A stretch of DNA of 64,000 nt from Epiperipatus broadwayi. Taxonomy: Eukaryota > Onychophora > Udeonychophora > Euonychophora > Peripatidae. Position 1 is the first letter of the stretch. Each line of letters begins with the position of its first letter. Under the pieces are notes generated by a model. It was not told the DNA's origin and searched no databases. It was given only the letters and a program-made list of their open reading frames with translations. The stretch lies in assembly GCA_028023455.1 (NCBI GenBank), contig JAQFVV010006220.1:9133916-9197915 (forward strand), read 5' to 3'. This document shows, piece by piece, positions 46,986 through 59,045 of the stretch. The translations under genes were made by a program, and so were the position numbers.

Positions 46986-47428
46986 GTGCACTGAGATGCA
47001 GCAATAGAGAAGCTGAGTAAATACTACAATTGCTTAGCACTTTTGAGGGTTTATTGTGTCCTCATATTCATATCAGAATCGAAAAAAGAACATCTGACAA
47101 GTCTGAATATAGCAATATTTTCCTACCAGAAAGTAACAGGAAATATTATTTAACCCACATCTGCTGCAATAAAGAATATATTAAAAGAAATGAGCAAAAT
47201 GAAAAATTAGGAAAGCATAGCATATAGCTAACAACACATACGCTATAAACTGCAAAGAATCATACTTCCCTTTTCCAAAAAATGGATGCTTTGAACTCTA
47301 ATTCACATAAATTTAAATACCACTGACCTATATAATATTTCATCTTTTTCCTATTCTGATTCTGCAAATGCTAAGCAATTGTAGTATTACTTTTCTCAGT
47401 TTTTCTATCACTGCATCCCAGTACAATT
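46986..47428. mobile_element. Foldback element with about 55-bp terminal inverted repeats
   Basis: The left arm 46988-47045 (TGCACTGAGATGCAGCAATA ... CTACAATTGCTTAGCA) is mirrored at 47360-47425 (TGCTAAGCAATTGTAGTATT ... TGCATCCCAGTACA). The interior is about 310 bp and has no transposase. Size and structure fit a non-autonomous DNA transposon. I did not find a clear target duplication. Confidence 0.65.
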
Positions 47429-47759
47429 AACAAATATTACAATTCATACAATAGAAGTCTAAATATTTGTCACTACATAACTGGATGCAAAGTATATTGG
47501 AACTCATGAAGTTAAATTCAATTTAATTAAATGAATTTTCTCTGATATACATACTCACCTGAAATATATATGTATAGTTTATTTTTTTATGCACTGGATT
47601 TATCCCTAAGTATCATATAAGGTGAATAAATATTGTAAATAAATTTTCTTTTATTATATTTATATTATTTTAAGTCTAGTTGTCCATTTATCTCTATCAT
47701 TCCAAATCTAGTTAAATATACACACACCCTGTGTTACATTATTATGTTTTTTTTTTTTG

Positions 47760-48098
47760 AGCTAGTAGTGGGAAATGGAAGGGCTAACATCGAAGATGTT
47801 ACGGAGGGATTTGAACTTGACCTATAGATGTTTCTTGTTTTAGAGATGTCACCTTAATCTGAGTATAGCAGATATGTTTTAAATAAATAAATAACATCTA
47901 TAGTGGCAAGGGACAGATACTCTCTGTACTTAGACAGGCTAGATGGTCAGGAAATATGGCTGGATAATCAGTCTGATGATCATTAGTTAGAATATTAAGT
48001 GTTGTTATTCCTAACACCCATTAACCCAGGGTTTAAATCCTTATACATTTTTATAACGAATTATATATATCTAAAAAGAAGAAGAAAACCAAAGGCCT
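47760..48098 (+). repeat. tRNA-related SINE, family 2, copy 2
   Basis: Longer copy of the repeat at 43160, with TATGGCTGGATAATCAGTCT (A-box-like), TTCCTAACACCCATTAACCC and GGGTTTAAATCC (B-box-like, 48029-48040). It may start near 47760 with a GC-richer leader (GGAAATGGAAGGGCTAACAT) that copy 1 lacks. Confidence 0.6.
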
Positions 48099-49930
48099 GT
48101 TTCAATAATTAAATAATTAAGATTGCACAGAAATTAGTCCATTAACTACCATAAAAATATTTTTATTGAACAGTTCAATTATAATCCTTTTTAAATATGT
48201 AATCAAGATGATATATGGCTTCATTATGAAAGCTATGATTGATATTTTGCTGTTTTAGATGAAAACTCTAAAATTGATAAGATATAGAGATAAGCACAAT
48301 TAATTAATTTATTGTTCAGATAAAGTGAGAGCAATGCAATAAAACTACCAATATTAGACATTAGATAAAATTTTAATGTAATAAATCGTTTCTAATCATA
48401 ATGCAAATCCTTTCTAGCCTTAATACTAAATTACTATGTATATAGTAATGATAACAAAGTAAGTAGATTGGAAATTTGTCTAATATTACATTATATTAAG
48501 TAGGTGAAATTTTGATAAAGTATGAAATAGTAATAATTTTCAGATAAACCATGAGTCACTGTCCACTCTTGTAAAATCAAAAAGCATCAATAAAACGGTC
48601 TGTCTCATGTCCAACATAAAATAATTTTATTCTAAGTATTTTTGATTCAAGTGATAATCCAGGTGAGATCTGAACAAGAAACAGCATCTTAATATAGTAT
48701 ATATAAAAAATTGATCAACATTATACTACAAAAAAAAAATGTTACCCTTTTTTTAATTCTATTTTTTCATCATTCAATCATTTCTCTATGAAATTAATTA
48801 AGTGAAAAAAATGATTTACAAAAAGCAAAAAGTTTTGGATAGACTTTTAAATGGAGAAAAAAAGGATTAGAAACAAAAATAGATCTTGGTTAAACTAATT
48901 AAGATGAGCCTTTTATGTTTATTATTTTTTTGTTTGAATAATCTTTAACATTAAGTAATTTATATAGTTGCAACTAATGTTAAATAGTTCAGAACTGATG
49001 AATCTTTTTGGATCCCAAGATTATTAGTGTCATTATTATTAGTTAAAAGTTGACACATGCTATTTGAACATACTTTATGACCATTCTTAACCTTAAATTG
49101 ACATGTTTGATTAATATTATTTACTTATTTCTTTTCAAAACTATATAAAACAATTCCAATTAAAATATTTGGCTCTTTCTTTTGGAAAAATTATTGTGAT
49201 AATATGCAGGACCAATCCCATAAATGAAGCAGTGATGCAATTACTTCAGGTACCAAACTAAAATAGGAAGTACAATGAAATATTTTATTTAAATATATAC
49301 ATTTAATACATATATTACTTTTTATTTCACAGATACTTTTTCATTATATTCAGTAAACAATTTTCAATAATTTTAAAATATGCAATTTTTGCTTATTTTA
49401 AGAGTCAAAATTGACTGGCCAAGCCCTGATAATAGGCTTCATCATATATATTAATATTTACAAGCCGTATTAAAATATTTATTTATACAAAAAAACTTTT
49501 TTAGCAAAATAAAATATATAATGTAAATAAATAACAACACTATTAACAACAACCCCCCCCCCCAAAAAAAAAAAAAAAATTCAGATTTAAAACAAAAAAT
49601 TGTAAGAATCTAAATTTAATGACAAAACATGAAAGTGTTTAAAAGAAATTAATTTTTATTGGATAATACTGAAATGATAAAGTGAATCAAATATATATAA
49701 AATGGAGTTTCACTGGTTGTTATGCAATTTCAGCTTTTCAATAATACAATAGAAATTCAACAAGGACTTCAGGATTTCTGTTCAGAATTAAACTGAGTTC
49801 AATGATCTAGTTGGGATATTTAGTAATCACACACAAACTTCTATCTCTCAATAGCTGGTAATATTAAAAAAGACATTGCAATTGGGCTACAATACAGTCT
49901 ATTGCACTGCCTAATTTTATCATTGTCTCT
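48099..49930. other. Non-coding AT-rich stretch
   Basis: It contains a C11 run (49553-49563) joined to an A run. No gene is recognised. Confidence 0.45.
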
Positions 49931-49935
49931 TATGA

Positions 49936-49961
49936 TTTATTGAAACTTCAAATAATTTATT
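49936..49961 (-). promoter_or_regulatory. Two candidate polyadenylation signals for the 50-53 kb gene
   Basis: On the minus strand AATAAA occurs at 49956-49961 and again at 49936-49941, about 105-130 nt after the stop codon at 50065-50067. The position suits a short 3' UTR, although the hexamer is common by chance in DNA this AT-rich. Confidence 0.35.
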
Positions 49962-50064
49962 CATTACTGTTTTTAAAAATAGTATTTTTTTTAAAATAAT
50001 GTAAATATGTATAACACATATATCTGACAAATATGCATATTTAATCTAGATGCCTTAATTAGAC

Positions 50065-50251
50065 TTAATATTTAGGTAATCTGTAATTAAAACGACGTAT
50101 TCCAGGTATTCTTTTACATATATCCTCATAAACAACACATAACTTTTCAAAGTCCTGCAATGTAAGGTTAAATGTTCTTGTTGTTGGATCAATTTCAGTT
50201 TTGTCAAACATTTCAGTAGTGAGTTCAGGCATATCATCTGGGAATAAAGTT
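50065..50251 (-). CDS. Terminal coding exon of an unrecognised host gene
   Basis: On the minus strand a strong acceptor (a run of T then CAG, 50252-50265) is followed by an open frame of 61 codons to a TAA at 50065-50067. The peptide has balanced, non-repetitive composition: TLFPDDMPELTTEMFDKTEI, DPTTRTFNLTLQDFEKLCVV, YEDICKRIPGIRRFNYRLPKY (three consecutive pieces). The first base of the exon completes a split codon, matching the phase left by the 38-nt exon at 53016-53053. This contrasts sharply with the Phe/Tyr/Ile-rich random frames around it, including the longer overlapping frame in another phase. No transposon family is recognised, so a host protein C-terminus is the best reading. Gene identity is unknown; further 5' exons should lie above 53.1 kb or beyond the window. 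Confidence 0.68.
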
Positions 50252-53015
50252 CTGAAAAAAAAAAAGTAAAATAATTAAATATTGGATTATGAAATACAAA
50301 AATAATTTTTATAAAATGTAGTTGAACAGACAATATAAACATGTATGTATTCACTGTAACATTCATTAAATTGTAATAGGGTTTTTCCAAATCTAAAAAC
50401 GCAATGTAATTAAATCTTCCAAAGTTGAACATTATGTCATTAGTGGCTAATTAAATATAAGATGGGAGGCTTGTGATGCTTACATGAAAAAAAACAAAAA
50501 CAACATATACATTATTAAAAAGTTTAATAATTTTTCAGACTAATGTACAATAAAAGTTAGTGCTAAAGTTTTAATAACCATAGATTTTATTTGGCATTTC
50601 ACTAATAAATTAGTAAGCTTGGTAAAACTATTCTGGTTATTTAGTCAAATCTCAATAATGCACACTGGGTTATTTTGAATAAAAAAGAATGTGAACTATT
50701 CTTTAGCAGTAGAAATTAATTTAATTAACTCTTTTTAAGAGTTTATCTATTATAAACTAGAGAAGTTAATTGATAACAGATGATTCTGTTGTAACTCCAT
50801 GCCTTGATGAAGTTTATGGCAATGTGGATATACACTATCATTTAGTGTTCATTCATTTATAATAATTACTGCAGTGCTAGTAAATAATGATTTACTTATA
50901 ATGCAAATGTCTAAAGTAATTTGAGAAAATCATGATACTTTTGATCTGCAAAACAAGTAGCAGTAGATGAAAGACTCTGCAGAATAAAAAAATCAAAGTT
51001 CTTTAATCTAGAGATGATTGTGATAAAAATATTTCTAATTATCAAGAAACACCTTAATTTTAAATTTTCCTAGTATTATACATTCTATATTAACAAAATT
51101 GTATAATTTTACTGTCAGATAATATATAAAAGTTATAAAAAAGTTTTTTATTTGTTGTATATTTATTAAATTTGATGGTTTTAATCTTATGTTCATTCTG
51201 TGATTATTTTTCATTTACTGTACACACTATATATATAGTGATTAGAATTGATATTTTTGTAAAAATACTAACATTTAATTTAAATATCAATTTATCAAAG
51301 AAGGTTTAATGGAAACTATATATTAAAGTAATAAAAATTTTTAGACACATAAACAAATATCAAAGATTTTATAGTAAAAAGACAGCACACCTGCTTGCCA
51401 CGTCTTTGACTTGGATTTGAACCAGGGCTGGTTAAACTTGAACATTTTTTCAGTTCAATTAGGTTTATCATTTTCTTTTAGATATATACCAATGTCTAAA
51501 CTAATTACTCATTACTGATTTGCAAATGAAAATCTAATTGTTGTTAGTTGGAGAACAAAACAAGAACATTAAAATACTCAAACTCATAGCATTCAAAAAT
51601 TGAAGAAAATGAAAAAAAAAAGAAGAGTGGACTATTTAATGATTGTTTATCCTGTTTACCTATCAAAATACCTGAATAAAAGAAAATCATATTTCTAGAT
51701 GTTTTCTATTTATATTTTAGGCTTTGTAGGCCAAAAGACATACTACTTAACAAAAAAAGAGAAATATTTTTTTTATTGATTAAATTCAGAAATATTATAA
51801 ATAATCTAATACTATATTGCTTGGGAATTTGTAAGAAATTCAAGGATCGGAAATGACAGAGTTGGAGCCACAATCTATGGACTCTGAGCTCTGGAGTCTA
51901 CCATTGTATAGTTTGCACTAAAATATACAGAACTATAATAATAATAAATGAATACAATTTTTAAGAATGCAAGAATATTATTAATGAGAAGAATCAGATA
52001 GTATTTTGTTTGATATTTAAATTCTCTAGCATCAAAATTGATCACAAAATATTCATCTGTTAGTTGCTGGTACAGAATGAAATTCCTTTTTTTTGTTTCA
52101 ACTTTGAAAACATCTTGTCATATTGACGAATAGTGTAAAATCACCTATAATTAGTGTAATTCACCACATGGAGAACATTTATATATATATTTTTAGATTC
52201 TAACCTTGAAATTTGCCATTTAGCATGTCACTACATTAAAACTAATGTTTCTTTTTTTCATTTACATCGAAGTCAACCATATGCTCTTAGAATTATAGCT
52301 TGAACTGAAAACTATGTTATGTATTTTGTAAATTTTTATGGAAACACAAAAACTATATTTAATTTAATATCAAAATGATTTTACATACTAATACTGTTTT
52401 GCTTTGTAATTTTATTATGAATTCATTAAAATGCATGATCAAATCTGTAACTAAAGTCAATTCCCCAAATCATTCAGTGTTTGATAATATCAGATGAGAT
52501 GATTTTTCTTATTCAGAATAATTTCAATCCCTGTTGAACTAAAAATAACTATTGTTTTTAGTACAAAATTGCTACTTTTAACAAAAAAATCATGAAAATG
52601 ACAATTATTAAATTAAAAAAAAAAGAACAAAGTCATACAATCAGTTCAATGATTCATACTAAATTTAAACATTTTCACAAAGTATTGGTTAATTTTTAAT
52701 TTTTTAATAAGACTTTTAACTAATAAACTTTAAAGACTTTATAAAATTAGCATTGATTCTTCAAATAACCAACAAATTAAGCAGGACTGAAAACATGTAT
52801 TGCTTCATTAAGAGCCATGAACAACAAGTTCAAATCATTTACCATGTTTTAAAACTACTACTGATGTTATTGTTGAAAGGTTAAATCTTTTAAAAAAAGT
52901 TTATATCTTTTCTAGGTATAATGTTTTGGATATTAAAATCAAACATATTTTAATTAATTCACAATTAATAAACGGCTTCCCTTTTGATTAACAAATGAGT
53001 TATCTGAAAACTTAC
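50252..53015 (-). other. Inferred intron between the two host exons
   Basis: On the minus strand it begins GTAAGT (next to 53015) and ends in a T-rich tract plus CAG (50252). Its 2.76 kb are AT-rich. SINE-like patches lie near 51380-51440 (minus-strand GGTTCAAATCC, a B-box) and 51850-51920, both too decayed to classify. Confidence 0.55.
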
Positions 53016-53053
53016 TTTGGTTGCAAACTCATTTCATTTTTTATTAAGAAGTT
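53016..53053 (-). CDS. Penultimate 38-nt exon of the unrecognised host gene
   Basis: The minus-strand segment between an acceptor (ATTACATCAG, ending 53054) and a consensus donor (AAA then GTAAGT, 53010-53015) reads NFLIKNEMSLQP plus two bases. Joined to the exon at 50251 the split codon becomes Lys and the frame continues as PKTLFPDDMPELT. Phase compatibility and the perfect donor support it. The exon is very short, so this call rests on the splice signals and the join. Confidence 0.5.
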
Positions 53054-56000
53054 CTGATGTAATAAAATATTTCATTAAAAAAAATTTTCTGATCATTTTA
53101 CTTTTTTGTGAATTGGAAATATCAAGGTAGTACATAATCCAAAATACTGCAGGCTGGTAATCTATAATCTGAATAAAAATTAAAATGTTGCAAATTCAAT
53201 GAAAGTGTTGCATAGGCTTACAAATGCAATTCAGATATTGGACATTAAAAGCTAAAATTATCCATTAACTATTAAACACATGGTTTATGGTTATATTACT
53301 ATGAAAGTTTATTTGTGGACACTGATATTTGAATTTCACACAATTCTCACATTGTCATTAATAATTTTTATTCTTTTGCTTTTTGTTTTCTTCCAGAAAT
53401 TTAAAAGTATAAAATTCTATATCTAAATCTAGATTAAGAATTTGACCTTCATGCTTAATTAACAAGTGAAAGATAAAAGTAAAAAACTTTGCTATTATAT
53501 ATAATAATAAATACCAGCAGCTAAATAAGTTATTATATGAAAATTACATCACCACACCCTTCATGCTTAAAACAAACCAAGAGAAGATCAACACTCTGTT
53601 GTAGTGTTACTTAACAACAGATTTATTAATATTCTAAAAATTGAATTAAGTATTAAAATTTTTATTCAAGTGAAGATAAGAAAATATTTTGGTCCATAAC
53701 TCTACTGACTAAATTTGAGAAAGTTAGGATCAGAAACTGAATAAGGTGCACATATCAGAAAAATAGAGAAGAGACGGTCAATTTAAACTTATAAATACAT
53801 ATATAGAAAAAATTAAAAACAGAAGTTAAAAGCATAAATAATTTTATTTTATTTCATCATGAAGTTAAAGCAATGTATATAAGCCAAATTATTCATAACT
53901 TTACAATTGATTGACTTATCTTGCATACATAGGCCTTGCTGAAAAGTTCTAGGGTATAATAAACAGTAAAATAATTTTAAACTTTGATATTTCTTTCCTC
54001 AAACTAGTAGAATCATCATTAATCTCAAACCCAGTAACTAATGTAATTAAGAAGTTATAGAGGAAAATGTTTTAAATGTTTTTATATTTAAGCATTTTTT
54101 ATAATAAAATACTAAAAGTATATTTATTAGAAAAAGAAACAATTTTTAAACATTTTCTATAAACATCACATGCATGAGCTGCTAAATCTAATAGAAAACA
54201 AACAAAAAAGTAGTACAATCGTGAACTACAAATTGTTATGTCTTCTGAAATTCAATTACAATTAGAACATCTTTTGATTTTGTTGAAAAATTAAGACAAA
54301 ATAAATAATTTATATTTCTACAAGGAAAAATATACTGAGTAATGAAAATAAAACTATGAATAACTAGTAGCATATACGTAAACTAACTTGTTCTCGTGGG
54401 AATTAAATTATTTAATTATTAAAATGAATTTTTATTGTATATATGAGAATATAAATTATCTTCATTAGTTATTTAATATTTTGAATAATGCTATAATATA
54501 TCATAGCCAAAGAGATAATTATTTCAAGTATTCAATTTTTGTAATAATAGGAAAAGTCCTCAAATTTGGAGTTCAGCAGTAAACGATTTATTGTTCACAT
54601 TCAAGATCGTGGGTCGGGCAACAAAAAACAAACTATAAATAGTTTGACTAAAATTGCTTGGTACATGAAGACTATTCAATTCTAGTTATATGAAAAATTA
54701 TTTTGGAAAACCAATGATTAATATCTATATATGATGAAAACTTTAAATAGAGAAAGAAAATCATTGTAAAATATATATAAAGAAAGGTCTTTAAAAATAG
54801 AAATCAATTAAAAAAATAAAATTATAAACATAAACTTATTATTTTTCAAATTACATTCATTTTATAGTAAGATCCATATTTATATATTAGTATTAATTGT
54901 AGTAATAAATAACTAGAACAACCACAACACTATCATTTAAGCAACTTAACAGTTATAAAGATTTTTAAGTTTAGAAAATAAACAGAACTAAAGGAATTAA
55001 TATACAATGCAAATAAACTGCATAAAGAGTATCAGTTATGTTTACTTTTATATGAGAATATTTTCTAAATTAGTTTTACTCTAGTAAAGCATTTTTCAGT
55101 GGCATAATTCAAATTGGTATTACATCTCGTTTATAAAGTATGTGGAAGAAAAAAGGATACTATTATTCCTTTACTCAAGAACTGCACATATTTTAGTCAA
55201 CATAGAAGTTATGTTTTTATGAGATGATGAACTGAATATTTTACTTAATTAAACAGTGAAAAAGCCCAAAGCATGTGTTACCATAATAGTTTGTTCTTTA
55301 TATGGACTACACTAAATAATAAGAAATGCAAAATGTTTATGATAAATGATGATACAAATTATACAAAAAAATATACTATAAGGTATAGCAATCAACAATA
55401 TATATATATATCAGTCTGTATTGGGATTCTAAACATAAAATAAACAAAGATTGCAATATTATGCATAATAGACTTGACTTAAAGGCTTACTTAACTTAAA
55501 AATAACAATAATGAAGTCCAAACTTATTGTAATCCCTATAACAGGGTATCTATAAAGTCAATCATGATCCACAGACCAATGATTTGTAATCAATGCCAAT
55601 AATATATCCATATATTTAAAAGACAAATACAGTACATAAATAATCATAAAAGAATCATATAATTTTGAACTAAAATTTTCCTCAAAGTATTGAAGTTTAT
55701 TGAATTCCAATCATCTCAAGAGTCGATCTTAAGCATGTATGTGCATATCTTCAATGTCAAAATGCAAGTTTCCCACAATTAAGTATTATTATTTGAAAAC
55801 AGTTGCAAAATAAGCACAGTAAACTCACTCATTAGTTACATCCTTATTATTCAAATGTAAACAGAATTTTTATTAATTTTAAATTATGACATTATGAATA
55901 ACACTTCAAATGATGAAGATTTATCACTATCATGAAGAATGAGAACACAATTATTTTTTTTTCTTGTCATGATCAATGTTTGATTTTAATAATTCATTAC

Positions 56001-56534
56001 CCAAAAAGGAACATGAAAAGATATTTCAATATGATATACAAGAATTATTTTAATTATCCATGTAGCTGTTTTAGAAAAACCAAAAATCTGAAGACAAGTA
56101 TATCACTCTAGAAGTTATTTCCTGCTAAACAAACATCAAAATCAATGTCATATTCTTGTGAAAAATATAAAATGCTTTGTGAAACAAAAACATTTTTTTT
56201 CTTTTTTTTTAAAAAAAAAAAAAAAACATTTATAGAGATGTCTGATTATTTGCTTTGTTATTTTAAAAATAAATTAAAACGTTTTTGCTAAGATCAGATT
56301 GCAGTTACCAAGCAATACAGTTCCAAAACAAGTGGATAAAATAAATTCATGTTTAAAAGAGCAATTTATAGAGGGTTAATACTTGTCAGATATTTTCACT
56401 TCAGCTGGACAAATCAATTAATACAGTTGATATCATTGGAATGATTATTATTATTAGAATATTTTTTTAAAGACTTTACAAAATAAGAAAAAATAAATAA
56501 ATAAATACATTTATTAGCATAATTCAATTGCCTC
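53054..56534. other. AT-rich stretch, probably intron of the minus-strand gene
   Basis: No further exon is convincing. A patch at 54560-54620 (CATTCAAGATCGTGGGTCGG) has some tRNA-like flavour. Candidate donors near 53216, 55490 and 55800 do not lead to phase-compatible open exons. Confidence 0.35.
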
Positions 56535-56594
56535 CTATAAACTTGTTTCAATCGCCATATACACATCACCAGCCAGGCTGTTGAATAGATTTTC
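56535..56594 (-). other. Short coding-like segment, possible upstream exon or relic
   Basis: On the minus strand, after a weak TTAG acceptor, one frame reads ENLFNSLAGDVYMAIETSL and then hits TAG. Composition is protein-like, but no good donor in the required phase is visible. It could be a decayed exon or a transposon fragment. Confidence 0.22.
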
Positions 56595-58600
56595 CTAATT
56601 TTTTTTTACAATATCACTATACTTTACATCAACAAGTATTGTGTACTAAAATTATAAATATAAAAAAAAATATGAATATAGTTTTCAAGATTTCTATTCA
56701 TGCCAGGCAAAACCCCCCAAAATGCTATTTTAAATTACAAGTACAACAACAGGATAGTGGTCGACATTCTGAGCTACTTGTATATAGTAATATTAAGAAA
56801 TAAAGTAAAAAAAAGTTTGTTCCATGATTTAGAGATTTAATTGATGAATTTAAATAATTTTTTTTCTGAGAAAAGTGATAATTAATAATAGATGAATGAT
56901 GATCCTTGGCTATTAGATTTAGGATTTTGAACTGAAGTGTATTAACTATTAGAAATGAATTAAATTTATAAACATGGAGTTAGATAAAGCACTTCTTCAT
57001 GTAATTAGTTCTGTAAATATTTACAAAGAAAAATTACATATGCTTGAATCCAAAATTGACAATAAAAATGTATTTACTTTTCCAAACAAGATAGCATAAT
57101 TAAATAGTTCTGTTTCAATTAATTTCAGCTGGAAATAATAAGAAAGTTATTGCAGAAAACTTTTCAACTATTTTTGATATGAATATTATTACAATTGAAG
57201 CAAAAATATTCATATAACAAAATGATGTTGATTTCCAAAGATAAATTTTCAAAATATTTATCAAAAGGCAAGTATACCAACTTACACAAATAAAAATTTG
57301 GTTTGACATGTTTATACAAATCATTATTTTTGCAAATGAATAGTAAAAAATGAAAATACTAAAGTACTTTAAGAGATAACATTTGTAATCATGATTAAGA
57401 GATGTTCTGAGTATGTGTATTACAAACCACACAAAAATTATTGACTATATAAAATAAATTTCATAGCATCAGAAAGTACCAAATAAAATAAATGCATTTT
57501 GTTGTGTTAGTTATTTAATTAAAATAATTTTATGATATATCTTTAATTTTGATATTAATAAACTCTGCCAGTAGTTATATAATTATAGTTTTGTAAAAAA
57601 TTGTAAAGTTTTGTTATTTGTTCAGTAATAATTAAAATTTTAAAATGTATATAAAAAAATTAAATATAAAAGTTTAAATATTAGGCCAATATTATTTTAT
57701 TATCTTTTTATAGATTGCAGATGGATTTTTACTGGAAAAGTAAATCTTATGCAAATATTAGCTAACACTCCTGTTGTACAATCTTGCAGATTTTTTTATT
57801 AAAAGCATATTATATAATAAATATATTACTAAATAAAGTTTCTATACTACACTAATAAACATTTTATATTTAATGACTTTTAAAAAGTGAAAATATGTTC
57901 TAGAAACTGTTATTACTGATCACCTTTAGAAAATATTTATATACATATATATATACTGTATAAATCAAAATAAAAACAAAATTAACAACAACAAAAAAAT
58001 ATTACTGTGATTTTTTTTTAAAAATAGAATTTATTGGTGAATTAGAAATACAATATGAATACAATGTTTTTTTTTTTATGAATATTCAGCAATGCTGTCT
58101 ATGGTTAATCTTGTGTTTAAACCTCCAGCGATACCTGATTGAGCTTGAGGTTACAAGGGATTGCTCATAATTGAGTGTTCGTGGATTTTTTTGGGGGTGG
58201 AATGTTCAGGTTTTAGGCAACTGGTAAATAGCCCAGGTATCATTAAATCTTCACAGATGTAATGTTTTATGATAAAACAATGTATATTAATTAGCCAATG
58301 ATGACAAATCAATTGTTAAATAAAATTTATAAAAACATTTATTTTTTTTAATGAGAAAAACATCAAATCTAAAGAAATTAAAGAAAAATAATGTTTCAGG
58401 TAAGCTTTTAAAACTTATTTCTCATAATTTCTACTCTATATTTATTTTCTTTATGTTTATTAATTAATAACTTTGAGCAGAGATAATGTGAACTAATTTC
58501 TTACATTCATCATATATTTGATCAAACAATCTGTTTTAGAGGAATAATTTGTAAATACAATACTGCAAACTTTGGGGAAAATGCCAAAATTTGATGATAG
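56595..58600. other. Non-coding AT-rich stretch
   Basis: Mostly featureless. A GC-richer patch at 58085-58260 (CTCCAGCGATACCTGATTGA ... AACTGGTAAATAGCCCAGGT) may be an old SINE but has no partner in the window. Confidence 0.35.
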
Positions 58601-58649
58601 TAGTTAATGATATAAAGTACGTCTTTGAATGTACATATATCTATGTGAT

Positions 58650-58712
58650 AAAGATATGGTGGTCTGATGAGTGCTGGTTCAGCATAAAAGCGTGTCTTGG
58701 GGATCATGGATC
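58650..58712 (+). ncRNA. Degenerate type I hammerhead ribozyme, copy B
   Basis: CTGATGA at 58664-58670 and stem II GTGCTG-GTT-CAGCAT are kept. The GAAA box reads AAAA (G12 to A) at 58686-58689. A short AGCGTGT takes the stem III position, then C58696 (predicted cleavage) and TTGGGGATC. The CAA just before the core, needed for the base of stem I, is missing, apparently by a small deletion. Predicted inactive. Confidence 0.65.
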
Positions 58713-58986
58713 TTTTTCACATGTTTATGATTATATCCCTTTACAAGGTGCTAAAAGTGGATAGAATCCAGTCCCTACCTTGCATGGGTGTTGTAGTAAA
58801 AATAGCATTACAGAAATATTCATTATTGGATAATGTCTGGTCTAATGAATGACTAATAAAAATTATTAATATACTTTCATTAAGTGATTTATCAAAATTG
58901 TGAGGGCAGTACCTTTGATACTTATCAATTAAACTCCTAGTAATTTGCTATATACATATACTGAACAATGATAAGATATGTATAAG

Positions 58987-59045
58987 AGATTGTGGTCTCG
59001 GTCAACTGATGAGTGCTGGTTCAGCAGGAAAGATTTTTGGATCAA
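58987..59045 (+). ncRNA. Degenerate type I hammerhead ribozyme, copy C
   Basis: GGTCAA precedes an intact CTGATGA core (59006-59012). Stem II is GTGCTG-GTT-CAGCAG with 5 good pairs, and the GAAA box is intact (59028-59031). Stem III is shortened from 8 to about 5 nt (AGATT) before TTTGGATC, so the cleavage triplet and stem III are compromised. It has the best-preserved catalytic core of the five copies. Confidence 0.68.

Noticed and set aside
49553-49579. C11 followed by an A run, and the G10 run at 24136-24145, as G-quadruplex sites
   Set aside because: Each is a single homopolymer without the four spaced G tracts of a standard intramolecular quadruplex.
50055-50432. 125-codon minus-strand open frame
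   Set aside because: It overlaps the terminal host exon in a different phase, crosses the acceptor site and is rich in Phe/Leu/Tyr/Ile; the spliced frame is far more protein-like.
51375-51440. tRNA gene on the minus strand (GGTTCAAATCC)
   Set aside because: Only a B-box-like segment is present; no acceptor or anticodon stem can be formed.
57115-57432. 105-codon minus-strand frame and a GTAAGT donor near 57290
   Set aside because: Random-looking composition; the alternative frame ending at the donor leaves phase 1, which is incompatible with the next exon.
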